Shown here piece by piece: positions 9,486 to 17,725 of a DNA stretch of 64,000 bases. The stretch lies in the NCBI GenBank assembly GCA_964517435.1, contig CAZFEC010000006.1, forward strand, positions 22,329-86,328. The letters are read 5' to 3'. This DNA is from BS150m-G50 sp964517435 (GTDB lineage: Bacteria; CAIWAD01; BS150m-G50). Under the pieces are notes generated by a model, which was not told the DNA's origin, did no database searches, and saw only the letters and a list, made by a program, of their open reading frames with translations. A program made the position numbers and the translations under genes. Each line of letters opens with the position of its first letter. Within the stretch, counting starts at the first letter, position 1.

Positions 9486-10018
9486 TGTCCCAACCGCAAC
9501 CGCCCGCACCGGGCCTGCTGACGATCAGCCTGCTGTACCGCGAGCCGGAGCGGCTGGAGTCGATTCGGTCACGCCTGACATCCGAGTTCGGCCCGGTAGC
9601 AGCGGAGCTCGCCCCGTTCCGGTTCGACTTCACCGACTACTACGCGGCGGAGCTGGGTACCCCGCTCTGGCGCGCGATTCTGTCCTTCGAAGCACCGCTA
9701 GCGCGGGAACAGCTGGCCGCGGTCAAGTTGCGGACCAACCGGCTGGAAGAGGCGTGGAGCGAAGCCGGCCACCGCAGCGTGAATCTCGATCCCGGTCTGA
9801 TTACGCGCGAGAACTTCCTCCTGGCGACCGGCAAGAACTCCCCGCATCGGGTCTACCTCGCGGAGGGAGTCTACGCCGACCTGACCCTTATCTACCAGCA
9901 AGGCGCTTTTCAGATATTGCCCTGGACCTACGCCGACTACCGCGTGGCACCGGTGCGCGAATGGCTGCAACTGGTACGGCAGCGGCTGCTGACATTACTT
10001 GCCGGCAGCGGCGCATAA
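9485..10018 (+). CDS. DUF4416 family protein
   Basis: A 177-residue protein matching the DUF4416 family along its whole length. The family pattern FRFDFTDYYAAELG, the NLDPG motif, ATGKNSPHRVYL and PWTYADYR are all present and in order. The family has no established function that I know of. The ATG overlaps the yhcC-like stop codon by one base and has a GGGAGAA site just upstream. An alternative GTG one codon earlier is less likely. It ends a run of co-directional genes starting at lpxH; no terminator is visible downstream. Confidence 0.85.
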   Translation: MSQPQPPAPGLLTISLLYREPERLESIRSRLTSEFGPVAAELAPFRFDFTDYYAAELGTPLWRAILSFEAPLAREQLAAVKLRTNRLEEAWSEAGHRSVNLDPGLITRENFLLATGKNSPHRVYLAEGVYADLTLIYQQGAFQILPWTYADYRVAPVREWLQLVRQRLLTLLAGSGA

Positions 10019-10075
10019 ACTCTGCTCCCGCATTTGTCGATAGTTACTGCGAATCACCCGCGTACCGGCCGGGTG

Positions 10076-10104
10076 CCGAAATCGTCGGTGGGTTCCGAAA
10101 TCGT
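10076..10104 (+). promoter_or_regulatory. Direct repeat, possible operator
   Basis: The ten-base sequence CCGAAATCGT occurs at 10076-10085 and again at 10095-10104, 19 bases apart, close to two helical turns. It lies 20-50 bases upstream of the -35 box of the iron-sulfur oxidoreductase promoter. Tandem sites at that position suit an activator, but no regulator is identified. Confidence 0.3.
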
Positions 10105-10124
10105 ATATAAAGATAACGGTATCG

Positions 10125-10153
10125 TTGACAGCCTTACGGCCCAGGCTTATCTT
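10125..10153 (+). promoter_or_regulatory. Sigma-70-type promoter
   Basis: TTGACA at 10125-10130 and TATCTT at 10148-10153 are separated by 17 bases. Transcription would begin about 10160, leaving a leader of roughly 50 bases before the ATG at 10213 of the iron-sulfur oxidoreductase gene. Confidence 0.5.
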
Positions 10154-10212
10154 GAGCCCAAGCCGGAGTACCCGGCGCCGTTTCCCTTTGACAAAACCAA
10201 CCAGGAGCCGCC

Positions 10213-11198
10213 ATGAACGCGACTTGCAACATATACGCCTATACCGCCTATCTCGTCATCCTGATTGCCGCCCTGCTGCTCTTCGCCTGGCAGCTCTATC
10301 GACGCTGGTTACCGCTGCGGCAGGTGCAGCCGGTCAACCGCTTCGGTCAACCAGGCGCGCGGGTGAAAGGCCTGCTGGTATATCTGCTCGGCCAGCGGAA
10401 GCTGTTTAAAGCCCGCTTCCGCCTCAGCGGCATCATGCACGCCGTCATCTTCTTCGGTTTCATCGCCGTGCTGCTCAACACCGTCACTTTCCTGGGTCAA
10501 GGGATTCAACCCGGCTTCGAACTACCGCTTTTCAACGAACATAACGGCCTCGGCCGGCTCTATATGCTAGCCAAGGAGCTGTTCCAGCTGCTGGTGCTGA
10601 TCGCAGTGGCGGCTGCCTTCATCCGGCGGGTAGCGGCGCGTCCGGAGCGCTTGACCCTCTCCGCTGAAGCGGTGCTGGTGCTGATGATGATCGGGCTCCT
10701 GATGGTCGTGGATTGGTTTTATGCCGGCGCCGAACTGCAGACGGCGGGGCGGGAATTCCTCTGGTATCTGCCTTTCAGTTCCCTGTTCGCCGATTGGCTG
10801 CCGGCCGGTTCCCTGCTCCTGGTACATCATGCTGCCTTCTGGCTGCATGTCTTCGTTCTGCTCACTTTCCTGAACCTGTTGCCGGTCAGCAAGCACTTCC
10901 ATGTCGTGACCTCCACCTTCAATGTTTATTTCCGCAACCTGGAACCGAGCCGGTTGCAGACCCTCAATCTGGAAGATGAAGAGGCGGAGCATTTCGGCAC
11001 CTCCCGCCTGGAACACCTTCACTGGAAGAACCTGCTCGACCTCTACAGCTGTACCGAGTGTGGTCGCTGCCAGGAGGTCTGTCCCGCCTGGCAGACCGAG
11101 AAACCGCTCTCGCCCAAGGAACTGACCATCGCCATGCGCAACCTGCTCAAGACTAGCTACGGTTATGGGGGTACGGCAGGCGAGGAAGGTGCGCCCCT
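10213..11198 (+). CDS. Membrane-bound iron-sulfur oxidoreductase, N-terminal part (cut by assembly gap)
   Basis: The first 328 residues of a heterodisulfide-reductase-related protein. It begins with a NarI/cytochrome-b-like membrane domain (about five helices, residues 8-230), whose histidines (for example HAVIFFG, HHAAFWLHVF) could bind haem. A ferredoxin-like cluster motif CTECGRCQEVCP follows near residue 280. The family moves electrons between quinones and a soluble partner. The reading frame runs into 100 N at 11199. The continuation after the gap is in another frame, so a single gene needs a true gap length of 3n+2. A GGAGCC site lies close to the ATG. Confidence 0.85.
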
Positions 11199-11298
11199 NN
11201 NNNNNNNNNNNNNNNNNNNNNNNNNNNNNNNNNNNNNNNNNNNNNNNNNNNNNNNNNNNNNNNNNNNNNNNNNNNNNNNNNNNNNNNNNNNNNNNNNN
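11199..11298. other. Assembly gap (100 N)
   Basis: Exactly 100 N. The iron-sulfur oxidoreductase reads into it and out of it. Related proteins carry about 35 residues between the two cluster motifs at this place, so the real missing length is probably close to 100 bases. Confidence 0.95.
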
Positions 11299-12299
11299 TG
11301 TGGTCCTGCGTCACCTGTCGCGCCTGCGAAGAGGTCTGTCCGCTGGGGATAGAGTACATCGAGCGCATCGTCGGGATGCGGCGCTACCTGGTGCTGGAGG
11401 AGAGCCGCATCGACAAGCCAACAGCCCTGCTCTTCAAGAACCTGGAGAATAACGGCAATCCCTGGGGCATCGGTCAGAGCAAGCGGGAAGACTGGTGTGC
11501 GGAACTCGCGGTGCCGAAGATGCGCGACAAGCAGGAGGTGGAACTGCTCTTCTGGGTCGGTTGCGCCGGCGCCTACGACGACGATTCGCAGAAGACCGCC
11601 CGGGCCATGATCGAGATATTGAATCATGCCGGCGTCGACTACGCCATCCTGGGTGAGGAGGAGAACTGCACCGGCGACTCCGCCCGCCGTCTGGGTAATG
11701 AGTATCTCTACCAGATGATGGCTATGGGCAACATCGAGACCCTCGCCGGTTACAAATTCAAGGAGATCCTGACGATCTGCCCCCACTGCTACCAAACACT
11801 GCAATTCGAATACCCCGACCTGGAGGGAAACTACCAGGTGGTTCCTCACGGTGCCTACATCCAACGTCTGCTGGCGGAGGGACGTCTCCGTCTGAATGGC
11901 GCCCTTTCCGGCACGCTGACCTGCCACGACTCCTGCTATCTGGGGAGACATCACGGCAGTTACGACGACTTCCGGGAGGTTCTGCGGCAGCTGCCTGGTA
12001 CCAGGCTCGTGGAGATGCCGCATAACCGGGATGACGCGCTCTGCTGCGGTGCGGGAGGCGGCAACATGTGGCGGGAGGAGGCACAACCCCGTGTCAACGA
12101 ACTCCGCGCCCAGGAAGCTGCCGCCACCGGCGCCGAGCGGGTTTGCACCGTCTGTCCTTTCTGCGCTTCCATGTTCAACGACGGCTTCAAGGATACCGGT
12201 AACGCCGAGCGGATCAGCCAGGTCGATCTGGCCGTACTGGTCGCGGAACTCCTCGTGGGTGACGGTCGCACGGGTAATGAGCCGGATCCGAACGGGTAA
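11299..12299 (+). CDS. Membrane-bound iron-sulfur oxidoreductase, C-terminal part (CCG domains)
   Basis: The continuation of the gene that enters the gap at 11198. It opens with the second 4Fe-4S motif (WSCVTCRACEEVCP), coded at about 11301-11342. It then has two CCG (DUF224) domains of the HdrB/GlpC kind: CTGDSARRLGNE and CPHCYQTL in the first, CHDSCYLGRHHG, CCGAGGGNMW and CPFCASMFNDG in the second. These cysteine-rich domains bind iron-sulfur clusters in heterodisulfide reductase and related enzymes. No flavoprotein or HdrA-like partner is nearby, so the electron acceptor is unknown. The apparent internal ATG at 11376 is not a real start. Confidence 0.87.
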
Positions 12300-12559
12300 G
12301 CCCGGCTTCCGCGAATCGTGCGTTCCGCGGAACGGCTGGGTCGCTAATCAGTTGATCACGCAAAGAGTTTTTAGCCTCTGCGCAAAATGCTCACGCGATC
12401 TACAAATATTATTAAATCAGCACTTGCGCGGCTGTTCACAGCTGTTCAGTATCCGACTCGAACCTCATCAACACCACTTATAAGCCCGCTTTCAGCGGGA
12501 AATAAGAATTGGCAGGGAGTTAGAAATCTCCCGAGCTGCATAAAAAGTGTATTTTTCTC

Positions 12560-12588
12560 TTGCGTAGTTTATCCGATAGTATTAATAT
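12560..12588 (+). promoter_or_regulatory. Sigma-70-type promoter for candidate small RNA
   Basis: TTGCGT (12560-12565) and TAATAT (12583-12588) are spaced by 17 bases. The surrounding DNA is AT-rich compared with its neighbours. Transcription would start near 12595. Confidence 0.45.
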
Positions 12589-12594
12589 TGGACA

Positions 12595-12757
12595 GACGCG
12601 ATAACGGTTGCTATTGACACTGTAACTGTTATCTTTGGAGAGCGTGATGAGAGGCACGCTAAATTCTAACAACTTTTCCCCCATAACTCCTTCTAAGTTA
12701 CTGCTAAGCAAGTATTAGGGCACAACGGAGAGGCTGTCGCAAAGACAGCCTTTCTTT
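12595..12757 (+). ncRNA. Candidate small RNA or ftcD leader with intrinsic terminator
   Basis: An inferred transcript of about 160 nt in a 615-base gene-free stretch. From 5' to 3' it has a 10-bp hairpin (GATAACGGTT 12600-12609 with AACTGTTATC 12624-12633, one G-U pair), a 6-bp hairpin (AGCGTG/CACGCT, 12641-12660), a pyrimidine-rich single-stranded part, and a terminator at 12731-12757. No protein start is evident. It could be an independent small RNA. It could also be a leader that ends early to control ftcD, which starts 158 bases downstream. It does not look like 6S, SRP or tmRNA to my eye. Confidence 0.45.
12731..12757 (+). terminator. Intrinsic terminator
   Basis: A perfect 8-bp stem AGGCTGTC/GACAGCCT (12731-12738 and 12744-12751) with loop GCAAA, followed by a T-rich tract (TTCTTTTT including the stem end). 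It closes the candidate RNA at 12595. Confidence 0.75.
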
Positions 12758-12914
12758 TTATGGTAGCCACCGCTTCACTTTCCGGTTGTGACCTATTCCT
12801 TCCCTTTGTATACTTTCATTTCGAGCAGTGACCCGATGCGTGCCAGCCATCGCCCGGCACGCAGGTCCTGGCTGCCGTATCCCCATCAAACTGTACAAAG
12901 AAGCGGGAGGATAG

Positions 12915-14600
12915 ATGTTCCCCATTGTTGAATGCGTTCCCAACTTCAGTGAAGGTCGCGACCGAGCCATCATCGATCAGATCACGGCGGAGCTGGATCA
13001 GATCGAGGATGTCGTATTGCTGGATGTCGATCCTGGTCAGGCCACCAACCGCACGGTGGTGACTTTCATCGGCACACCGGCAGCCGTCAGCGAGGCGGCG
13101 TTCCGCGTAGTGCGCAAAGCGTCGGAACTGATCGACATGCGCCACCACAAGGGTGAGCACGCCCGCCAGGGAGCCACCGACGTAGTGCCGTTTGTACCGG
13201 TCAGCGGCATCAGCATGGAAGAGGTGGTGGAGCTGGCGCGGGCTACCGGACGCCGCATCGGCGAAGAGCTGGGGATACCGATCTACTTCTACGAAAACGC
13301 CGCCACCAGTGAAGAACGCAGTAACCTGGCCGTGGTGCGGCGGGGTGAGTACGAGGCGTTGCCCAAGAAGCTGGTCGACCCGAAGTGGAAGCCCGACAGC
13401 GGCCCGGCGGAGTTCAACGAACAGGTTGCGCGCACCGGTGCCACACAGGTCAGCGCCCGGGAATTCCTGATCGCCTGGAATGTCAACCTGAATACCACCA
13501 ACAAGCGGCGAGCCCATTCTATCGCCCTGCAGATACGCGAACAGGGACGCTACCGGGTCAAACCGGACGGAAAGCGCTGGTTTGACGAGAACGGCAATCC
13601 GGAACAAATTCCGGGCAAGTTCAAGCATCTCAAGGGGGTCGGCTGGTTTATCGAGGAATACGGCACCGCGCAGATCTCAATGAACCTGACGAACTATAAA
13701 GAAACCCCGATGCATCTGGTCATTGACGAGATACGCAAGGAGGCGATGGAGCGCGGTCTCGTCGTTACCGGCAGTGAGCTGGTCGGCCTGATTCCGAAGG
13801 AGGCGCTGCTGGCTGCGGGTGAGTATTACCTGCGGCAGCAGAAAATGAGCCGCGGGGTAGACGAAACCCGCCTGCTGGAGACGGCGATCCGCAGCCTGGG
13901 GCTGAACGATCTCTATCCCTTCGATATCAAGGAGAAGGTGATCGAGTACCGCGTCGCTGACCAGGGGGGACAACTGGTGGACATGACCGTGACCGGTTTC
14001 GCCGACGAGCTGGCATCCAACAGCCCGGCGCCGGGCGGAGGTTCGACCGCCGCCCTGGCAGGCGCCCTGGCCGCTTCGCTGGCCGCGATGGTCGGCAATC
14101 TCACCTATCCGAAAAAGGAATACCTCGAATTCCGTCCCCAGATGGATGAGCAGGGTTGCCAGGCGCAACGTATCAAGGAGAAGCTGCTGCGCCTGATCGA
14201 CCAGGACACCCAGGCTTTCAACAAGGTCATGGCCGCCTTCACCCTGCCGAAAAAGAGTGAGGAAGAGCAGGAGGTGCGCCGGCAGCGTATCGAAGAGGCG
14301 AACCAGGAGGCGACCCTTAAGCCGCTGGAGATGATGCGCACCATCACGCAGCTGGTACCGATCCTGGACCTGATGGCGACGCACGGCAACCAGAATTCTC
14401 TCTCCGACGTCGGTGTCGGCACGCTGGCGGCGCTCACCTGTCTGCGCGGCGCGGCGCTCAACGTGGCGATCAACCTGGGCGGTTTGAGCGATCAGGAATT
14501 TGTCACTAAGATTGGCGCTGAAATGCAGGAATTGCGGCGCCAGACCGGTGAGGAGCTGGAAGCGATCGCCCAGGGGATTGAAAAGAAGCTGGATGAGTGA
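12915..14600 (+). CDS. ftcD: Bifunctional glutamate formimidoyltransferase / formimido-THF cyclodeaminase
   Basis: A 561-residue fusion like mammalian FTCD. The N-terminal transferase domain (about 1-325) starts with VECVPNFSEGRD and carries the catalytic His at residue 82 in GEHARQGATDVVPF. The C-terminal cyclodeaminase domain (about 345-555) has the glycine-rich motif APGGGSTAALAGALAASLAAMV. It converts formimino-glutamate and THF to glutamate and 5,10-methenyl-THF in histidine breakdown. A GGGAGGATAG site precedes the ATG. No other hut gene lies in the window, so either the pathway genes are elsewhere or the enzyme mainly feeds the folate pool. Confidence 0.93.
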   Translation: MFPIVECVPNFSEGRDRAIIDQITAELDQIEDVVLLDVDPGQATNRTVVTFIGTPAAVSEAAFRVVRKASELIDMRHHKGEHARQGATDVVPFVPVSGISMEEVVELARATGRRIGEELGIPIYFYENAATSEERSNLAVVRRGEYEALPKKLVDPKWKPDSGPAEFNEQVARTGATQVSAREFLIAWNVNLNTTNKRRAHSIALQIREQGRYRVKPDGKRWFDENGNPEQIPGKFKHLKGVGWFIEEYGTAQISMNLTNYKETPMHLVIDEIRKEAMERGLVVTGSELVGLIPKEALLAAGEYYLRQQKMSRGVDETRLLETAIRSLGLNDLYPFDIKEKVIEYRVADQGGQLVDMTVTGFADELASNSPAPGGGSTAALAGALAASLAAMVGNLTYPKKEYLEFRPQMDEQGCQAQRIKEKLLRLIDQDTQAFNKVMAAFTLPKKSEEEQEVRRQRIEEANQEATLKPLEMMRTITQLVPILDLMATHGNQNSLSDVGVGTLAALTCLRGAALNVAINLGGLSDQEFVTKIGAEMQELRRQTGEELEAIAQGIEKKLDE

Positions 14601-14729
14601 GAATACAAGGAGAAGGAAGATAGAAGACAGAAGATAGAAGGCTCAGTTCATGACTCGTGACTGCGTTCCCCCTTTGGTGTGAATTGGAATTCCTTTTCTA
14701 CATTCTGTATTCTATCTTCTATCTCCTGA
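14601..14729. repeat. Imperfect purine/pyrimidine inverted repeat between convergent genes
   Basis: A purine-rich arm (14607-14641, units like GAAGATAGAAGACAGAAG) is mirrored by a pyrimidine-rich arm (14692-14727). They pair as a long, interrupted hairpin around a 50-base centre. It lies between the stops of ftcD and tyrS and could stop transcription from both sides. Confidence 0.55.
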
Positions 14730-15938
14730 TCACGGCAGCAACTTGAGAAACCGCCGTTTACCCACCTTCAGGATCGTCTCACTGTTGATATTCAGGAACA
14801 ATCCCTCATCATTAACCTTCTCCCCGTCGAGGGATACGGCATTCTGCCGGATCAGTTTGCGAGCCTGCCCCAGCGATGGGGCCAGTCCCTGCTCCGCCAT
14901 CAGTTCGATCAGACGCTTTTCGCCCTCCAACTGAAACTCGGGGATCTCGTCCGGGATATCCTTTTCCCTGAAAATCGTGTCGAATTCCGCCTCCGCGACC
15001 GCTCCGGCTCCTTCCTCCACATAAATATCCACCAGATCGCGAGCTAGTTGTCGCTTGAATATCATAGGATTGACGGATCCGGCTTCAAGTTCTGCTTTAA
15101 TATTGGACAGTTCCGCGGGAGACCGGTTCGTCGCCAGGAGGAAGTAGCGGTAGATCAATTCGTCCGGAATCGACATCGCCCGTCCGAATATCTCTCGCGC
15201 GGGATCGTTGATGCCGATGTAGTTATCCAGCGACTTGCTCATCTTCTCAACACCGTCGGTTCCCTCCAGGATCGGTACCATCATGATCACCTGCGGCTCC
15301 TGGCCGTACTCCCGCTGGAGTAGACGCCCCATCAGCAGATTGAATTTCTGATCGGTCCCCCCTATCTCGACATCACTGCGCAGCGCGACCGAGTCATAGC
15401 CCTGGATCAACGGATAGAGGAATTCGATGATGGCGATCGGTACTTCCCCCTTGAAGCGCTTCTCGAAGTCATCCCGCTCCAGCATGCGGGCCACGGTATA
15501 GCGGGAGGTTAACGCCAGGAAGGCGTAGATATCCATCGCCTCGAACCACTCGCTGTTGAAGCGAATAGAGGTTCGCGCCGGGTCCAGAATCTTGAAGACC
15601 TGCTTTTTGTAGGTCTCGGCGTTGGCGAGAACTTCCTCCCTCGTCAATGCCTGGCGGGTTTTATTCTTGCCGCTGGGATCACCAACCATCCCGGTGAAAT
15701 CGCCGATCAGGAAATCCACCTGGTGTCCCAGGTCCTGGAACTGGCGCAGTTTGCGCAACGGCACGGCGTGCCCGATATGCATGTCCGGCGCGCTGGGGTC
15801 GGCCCCGAACTTGACCCGGAGCGGCTCGCCGCTCTGCTCCGCCCTGACCAGTTTCTGCTCCAGTTCCTCCAGCGGAATGATCTCCTCGGCGCCGGCCGAC
15901 AAGAGGTCGATCTGTTCCTTGACGGGTGGGAAATTCAC
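14730..15938 (-). CDS. tyrS: Tyrosyl-tRNA synthetase
   Basis: A 402-residue class I synthetase that charges tRNA-Tyr. HIGH is at 54-57 (MHIGHA) and KMSKS at 232-236. The C-terminal S4-like RNA-binding domain ends in VGKRRFLKLLP. The HIGHA form, the insertion around KNKTRQALTREEV and the length put it in the TyrRS group with a shorter C terminus than the Bacillus-type enzyme. Its ATG overlaps the stop codon of smpB by four bases (ATGA), so the two are translated together. Confidence 0.95.
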   Translation of the reverse strand: MNFPPVKEQIDLLSAGAEEIIPLEELEQKLVRAEQSGEPLRVKFGADPSAPDMHIGHAVPLRKLRQFQDLGHQVDFLIGDFTGMVGDPSGKNKTRQALTREEVLANAETYKKQVFKILDPARTSIRFNSEWFEAMDIYAFLALTSRYTVARMLERDDFEKRFKGEVPIAIIEFLYPLIQGYDSVALRSDVEIGGTDQKFNLLMGRLLQREYGQEPQVIMMVPILEGTDGVEKMSKSLDNYIGINDPAREIFGRAMSIPDELIYRYFLLATNRSPAELSNIKAELEAGSVNPMIFKRQLARDLVDIYVEEGAGAVAEAEFDTIFREKDIPDEIPEFQLEGEKRLIELMAEQGLAPSLGQARKLIRQNAVSLDGEKVNDEGLFLNINSETILKVGKRRFLKLLP

Positions 15939-16423
15939 TTTCCACTCCTTTGCTTGGCTTTCAGCATCCTGGCGATCTCCCGTTGCTGGTCCTTCTGCTG
16001 AATGGTGCTGCGCTTGTCGAACTCCCGCTTGCCCTGTACCAGCGCCAGGGTGACCTTCACCAGGTGTTTCCGAAAGTAGATATCCAGCGGTACCAGAGTG
16101 AGACCGCGCTGTTCGACCTTGACCCGCAACCGGCGGATTTCGCGACGGTGCAAAAGCAGCTTGCGATCGCGCAGATACTCATGGTTCCAGATGTTGCCTT
16201 GCTGGTAAGGACTGATGTGCATCCCGACCAGCCAGATCTCGCCGTCCTGGATGCGGGCGTAGGCGTCTTTCAGATTCACCTGACCCAGCCGGACCGATTT
16301 CACCTCGGTACCCTGGAGCACGAGCCCCGCCTCGAAACGGTCGAGGATATGGTAGTCGTGACGAGCTTTTTTATTCCGCGCCACAATCCGGATATCCGGA
16401 TTGACCGCTTTCTGCTTTTTCAT
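15935..16423 (-). CDS. smpB: SsrA-binding protein SmpB
   Basis: A 162-residue tmRNA-binding protein needed for trans-translation of stalled ribosomes. The OB-fold core contains the family signatures NKKARHDYHILDRFEAGLVL, GTEVKSVR and NLKDAYARI, and the basic C-terminal tail (KAKQRSGK) is present. It sits upstream of and overlaps tyrS by four bases. The tmRNA gene itself was not found in the window. Confidence 0.95.
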   Translation of the reverse strand: MKKQKAVNPDIRIVARNKKARHDYHILDRFEAGLVLQGTEVKSVRLGQVNLKDAYARIQDGEIWLVGMHISPYQQGNIWNHEYLRDRKLLLHRREIRRLRVKVEQRGLTLVPLDIYFRKHLVKVTLALVQGKREFDKRSTIQQKDQQREIARMLKAKQRSGK

Positions 16424-16469
16424 GGTCGAAAAGTTAAGTCAGCGCGAGGGGAAAAAGCAAGTCGCCGGA

Positions 16470-17177
16470 TCAGCGAAGGGGTGGACCGGCCGGATACCAG
16501 TTGTTGAAAACTTCGCGCACATCCTCCGGAGTATCGACGACCTGGCAGATGTTCAGGTCGTCCGGGTCGATGAGTCCGCGTGGTCCCAGCGTGGTCTGCA
16601 TCCAGCGGAGCAGGCCTTCCCAGAAGGGGCGGCCGTAGAGTAACACCGGGACTGGCCGGATCTTGCGGGTCTGGGTCAGGGTCAGCATCTCGAACAGTTC
16701 GTCCAGCGTACCGAAGCCTCCCGGCATCAATACGAAGCCGAGCGCATATTTGACGAACATCACTTTCCGTACGAAGAAATAGCGAAAATCGACTGCGATA
16801 TCCTGGTATTTGTTGGCGGTCTGTTCGTGGGGCAGTTCGATATTTACGCCGACCGAGGGGGAGGGTGATTCACTGGCGCCGCGATTGGCGGCCTCCATGA
16901 TGCCGGGACCGCCGCCGGTGATCACCGCGAAACCGGCATCGCCCAGCAGGCGCCCGATCTCGTAGGCCGCATCGTAATGGGGATCGCCCTCAATTGTGCG
17001 GGCGGAACCGAAGATAGTCACACCCCGCTTGACCGAGTTGAGCGTCTCAAAACCATCAACGAACTCCGATAGGATGCGAAAGACCCGCCAGGTATCGCTT
17101 ACCTTGGGCTCTTCGAAAAGCGAAGCGTTGATCCTGAAATCGTCGACATGGTCCGGATCGCGCTGTAGAGGTATCAT
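16470..17177 (-). CDS. LOG-family (TIGR00730) Rossmann-fold protein
   Basis: A 235-residue protein of the lysine-decarboxylase-like LOG family. It has GGGPGIMEAANRGA (from residue 88) and PGGFGTLDE (152-160), the phosphoribohydrolase signature found in cytokinin-activating LOG enzymes. Bacterial members hydrolyse nucleoside monophosphates to the base and ribose 5-phosphate, and many are labelled lysine decarboxylase by mistake. It lies 46 bases upstream of smpB on the same strand. It has an N-terminal extension of about 45 residues before the Rossmann core. The substrate is not determined by sequence. Confidence 0.88.
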   Translation of the reverse strand: MIPLQRDPDHVDDFRINASLFEEPKVSDTWRVFRILSEFVDGFETLNSVKRGVTIFGSARTIEGDPHYDAAYEIGRLLGDAGFAVITGGGPGIMEAANRGASESPSPSVGVNIELPHEQTANKYQDIAVDFRYFFVRKVMFVKYALGFVLMPGGFGTLDELFEMLTLTQTRKIRPVPVLLYGRPFWEGLLRWMQTTLGPRGLIDPDDLNICQVVDTPEDVREVFNNWYPAGPPLR

Positions 17178-17223
17178 GCACCCCTCGAGTTAGGGCTTGG
17201 AAACGGTATTGATTGAGACGCTT

Positions 17224-17583
17224 TCAGAAGAGAGAATCAAGCACACGCTGCAAATATGAGAAGCTGAAGGGTTTGGGGATGAAATCACTGGCGCCCAGCA
17301 ACAAGGCTTCGCGGGCGAGTTTCTTATCATCCACGCCGGTGATCATTACCACTTTGAGACGGGGATGCTGCTTCCGGATGCGGCGCAGCGCTTCAAGACC
17401 GGAAACCTGCGGCATCTTGATATCGAGAAAAACCAGATCGGGATCGTACTCATCGACCATGGCTACGGCCTGTTCCCCGTCCTGCGCTTCCTGGACATCG
17501 AAGTGCAGCTCCTTCAGGTATTCGCTCAGAACCCTGCAGATTTCCACTTCGTCGTCGACTACCAAGATCCGTTTGGAATTCAT
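17224..17583 (-). CDS. Single-domain response regulator (CheY-like receiver)
   Basis: A 119-residue receiver domain with no output domain. It has the acidic pair D10-D11, phosphoacceptor D54 in FLDIKMP, T82 and K104, so it should be phosphorylated normally. The GAAGGT site lies three bases before the ATG. No kinase gene is adjacent; the closest is the orphan NtrB-like kinase about 4 kb away on the other strand. It could act as a phosphorelay intermediate or bind a partner protein. A role in chemotaxis is not supported by any neighbour. Confidence 0.88.
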   Translation of the reverse strand: MNSKRILVVDDEVEICRVLSEYLKELHFDVQEAQDGEQAVAMVDEYDPDLVFLDIKMPQVSGLEALRRIRKQHPRLKVVMITGVDDKKLAREALLLGASDFIPKPFSFSYLQRVLDSLF

Positions 17584-17725
17584 AACACCTTCAAGTTACG
17601 CCGCGGCGATGGCTGCGGCGATATCATAACGCTGCCGTAAAAAGCTCTCAACCCTCCTGCTCTATATATCGTCTCGACCAGGGCCTCAGTTTACAGAAGT
17701 GGCGGAAAATCTGCCCTTTTAGGAG

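Noticed and set aside
5612..12663. The shared 11-mer CACGCTAAATT near 5617 and 12655 as a common regulatory site
   Set aside because: An 11-base match between two places is expected by chance many times in a 64-kb window, and the flanks do not match.
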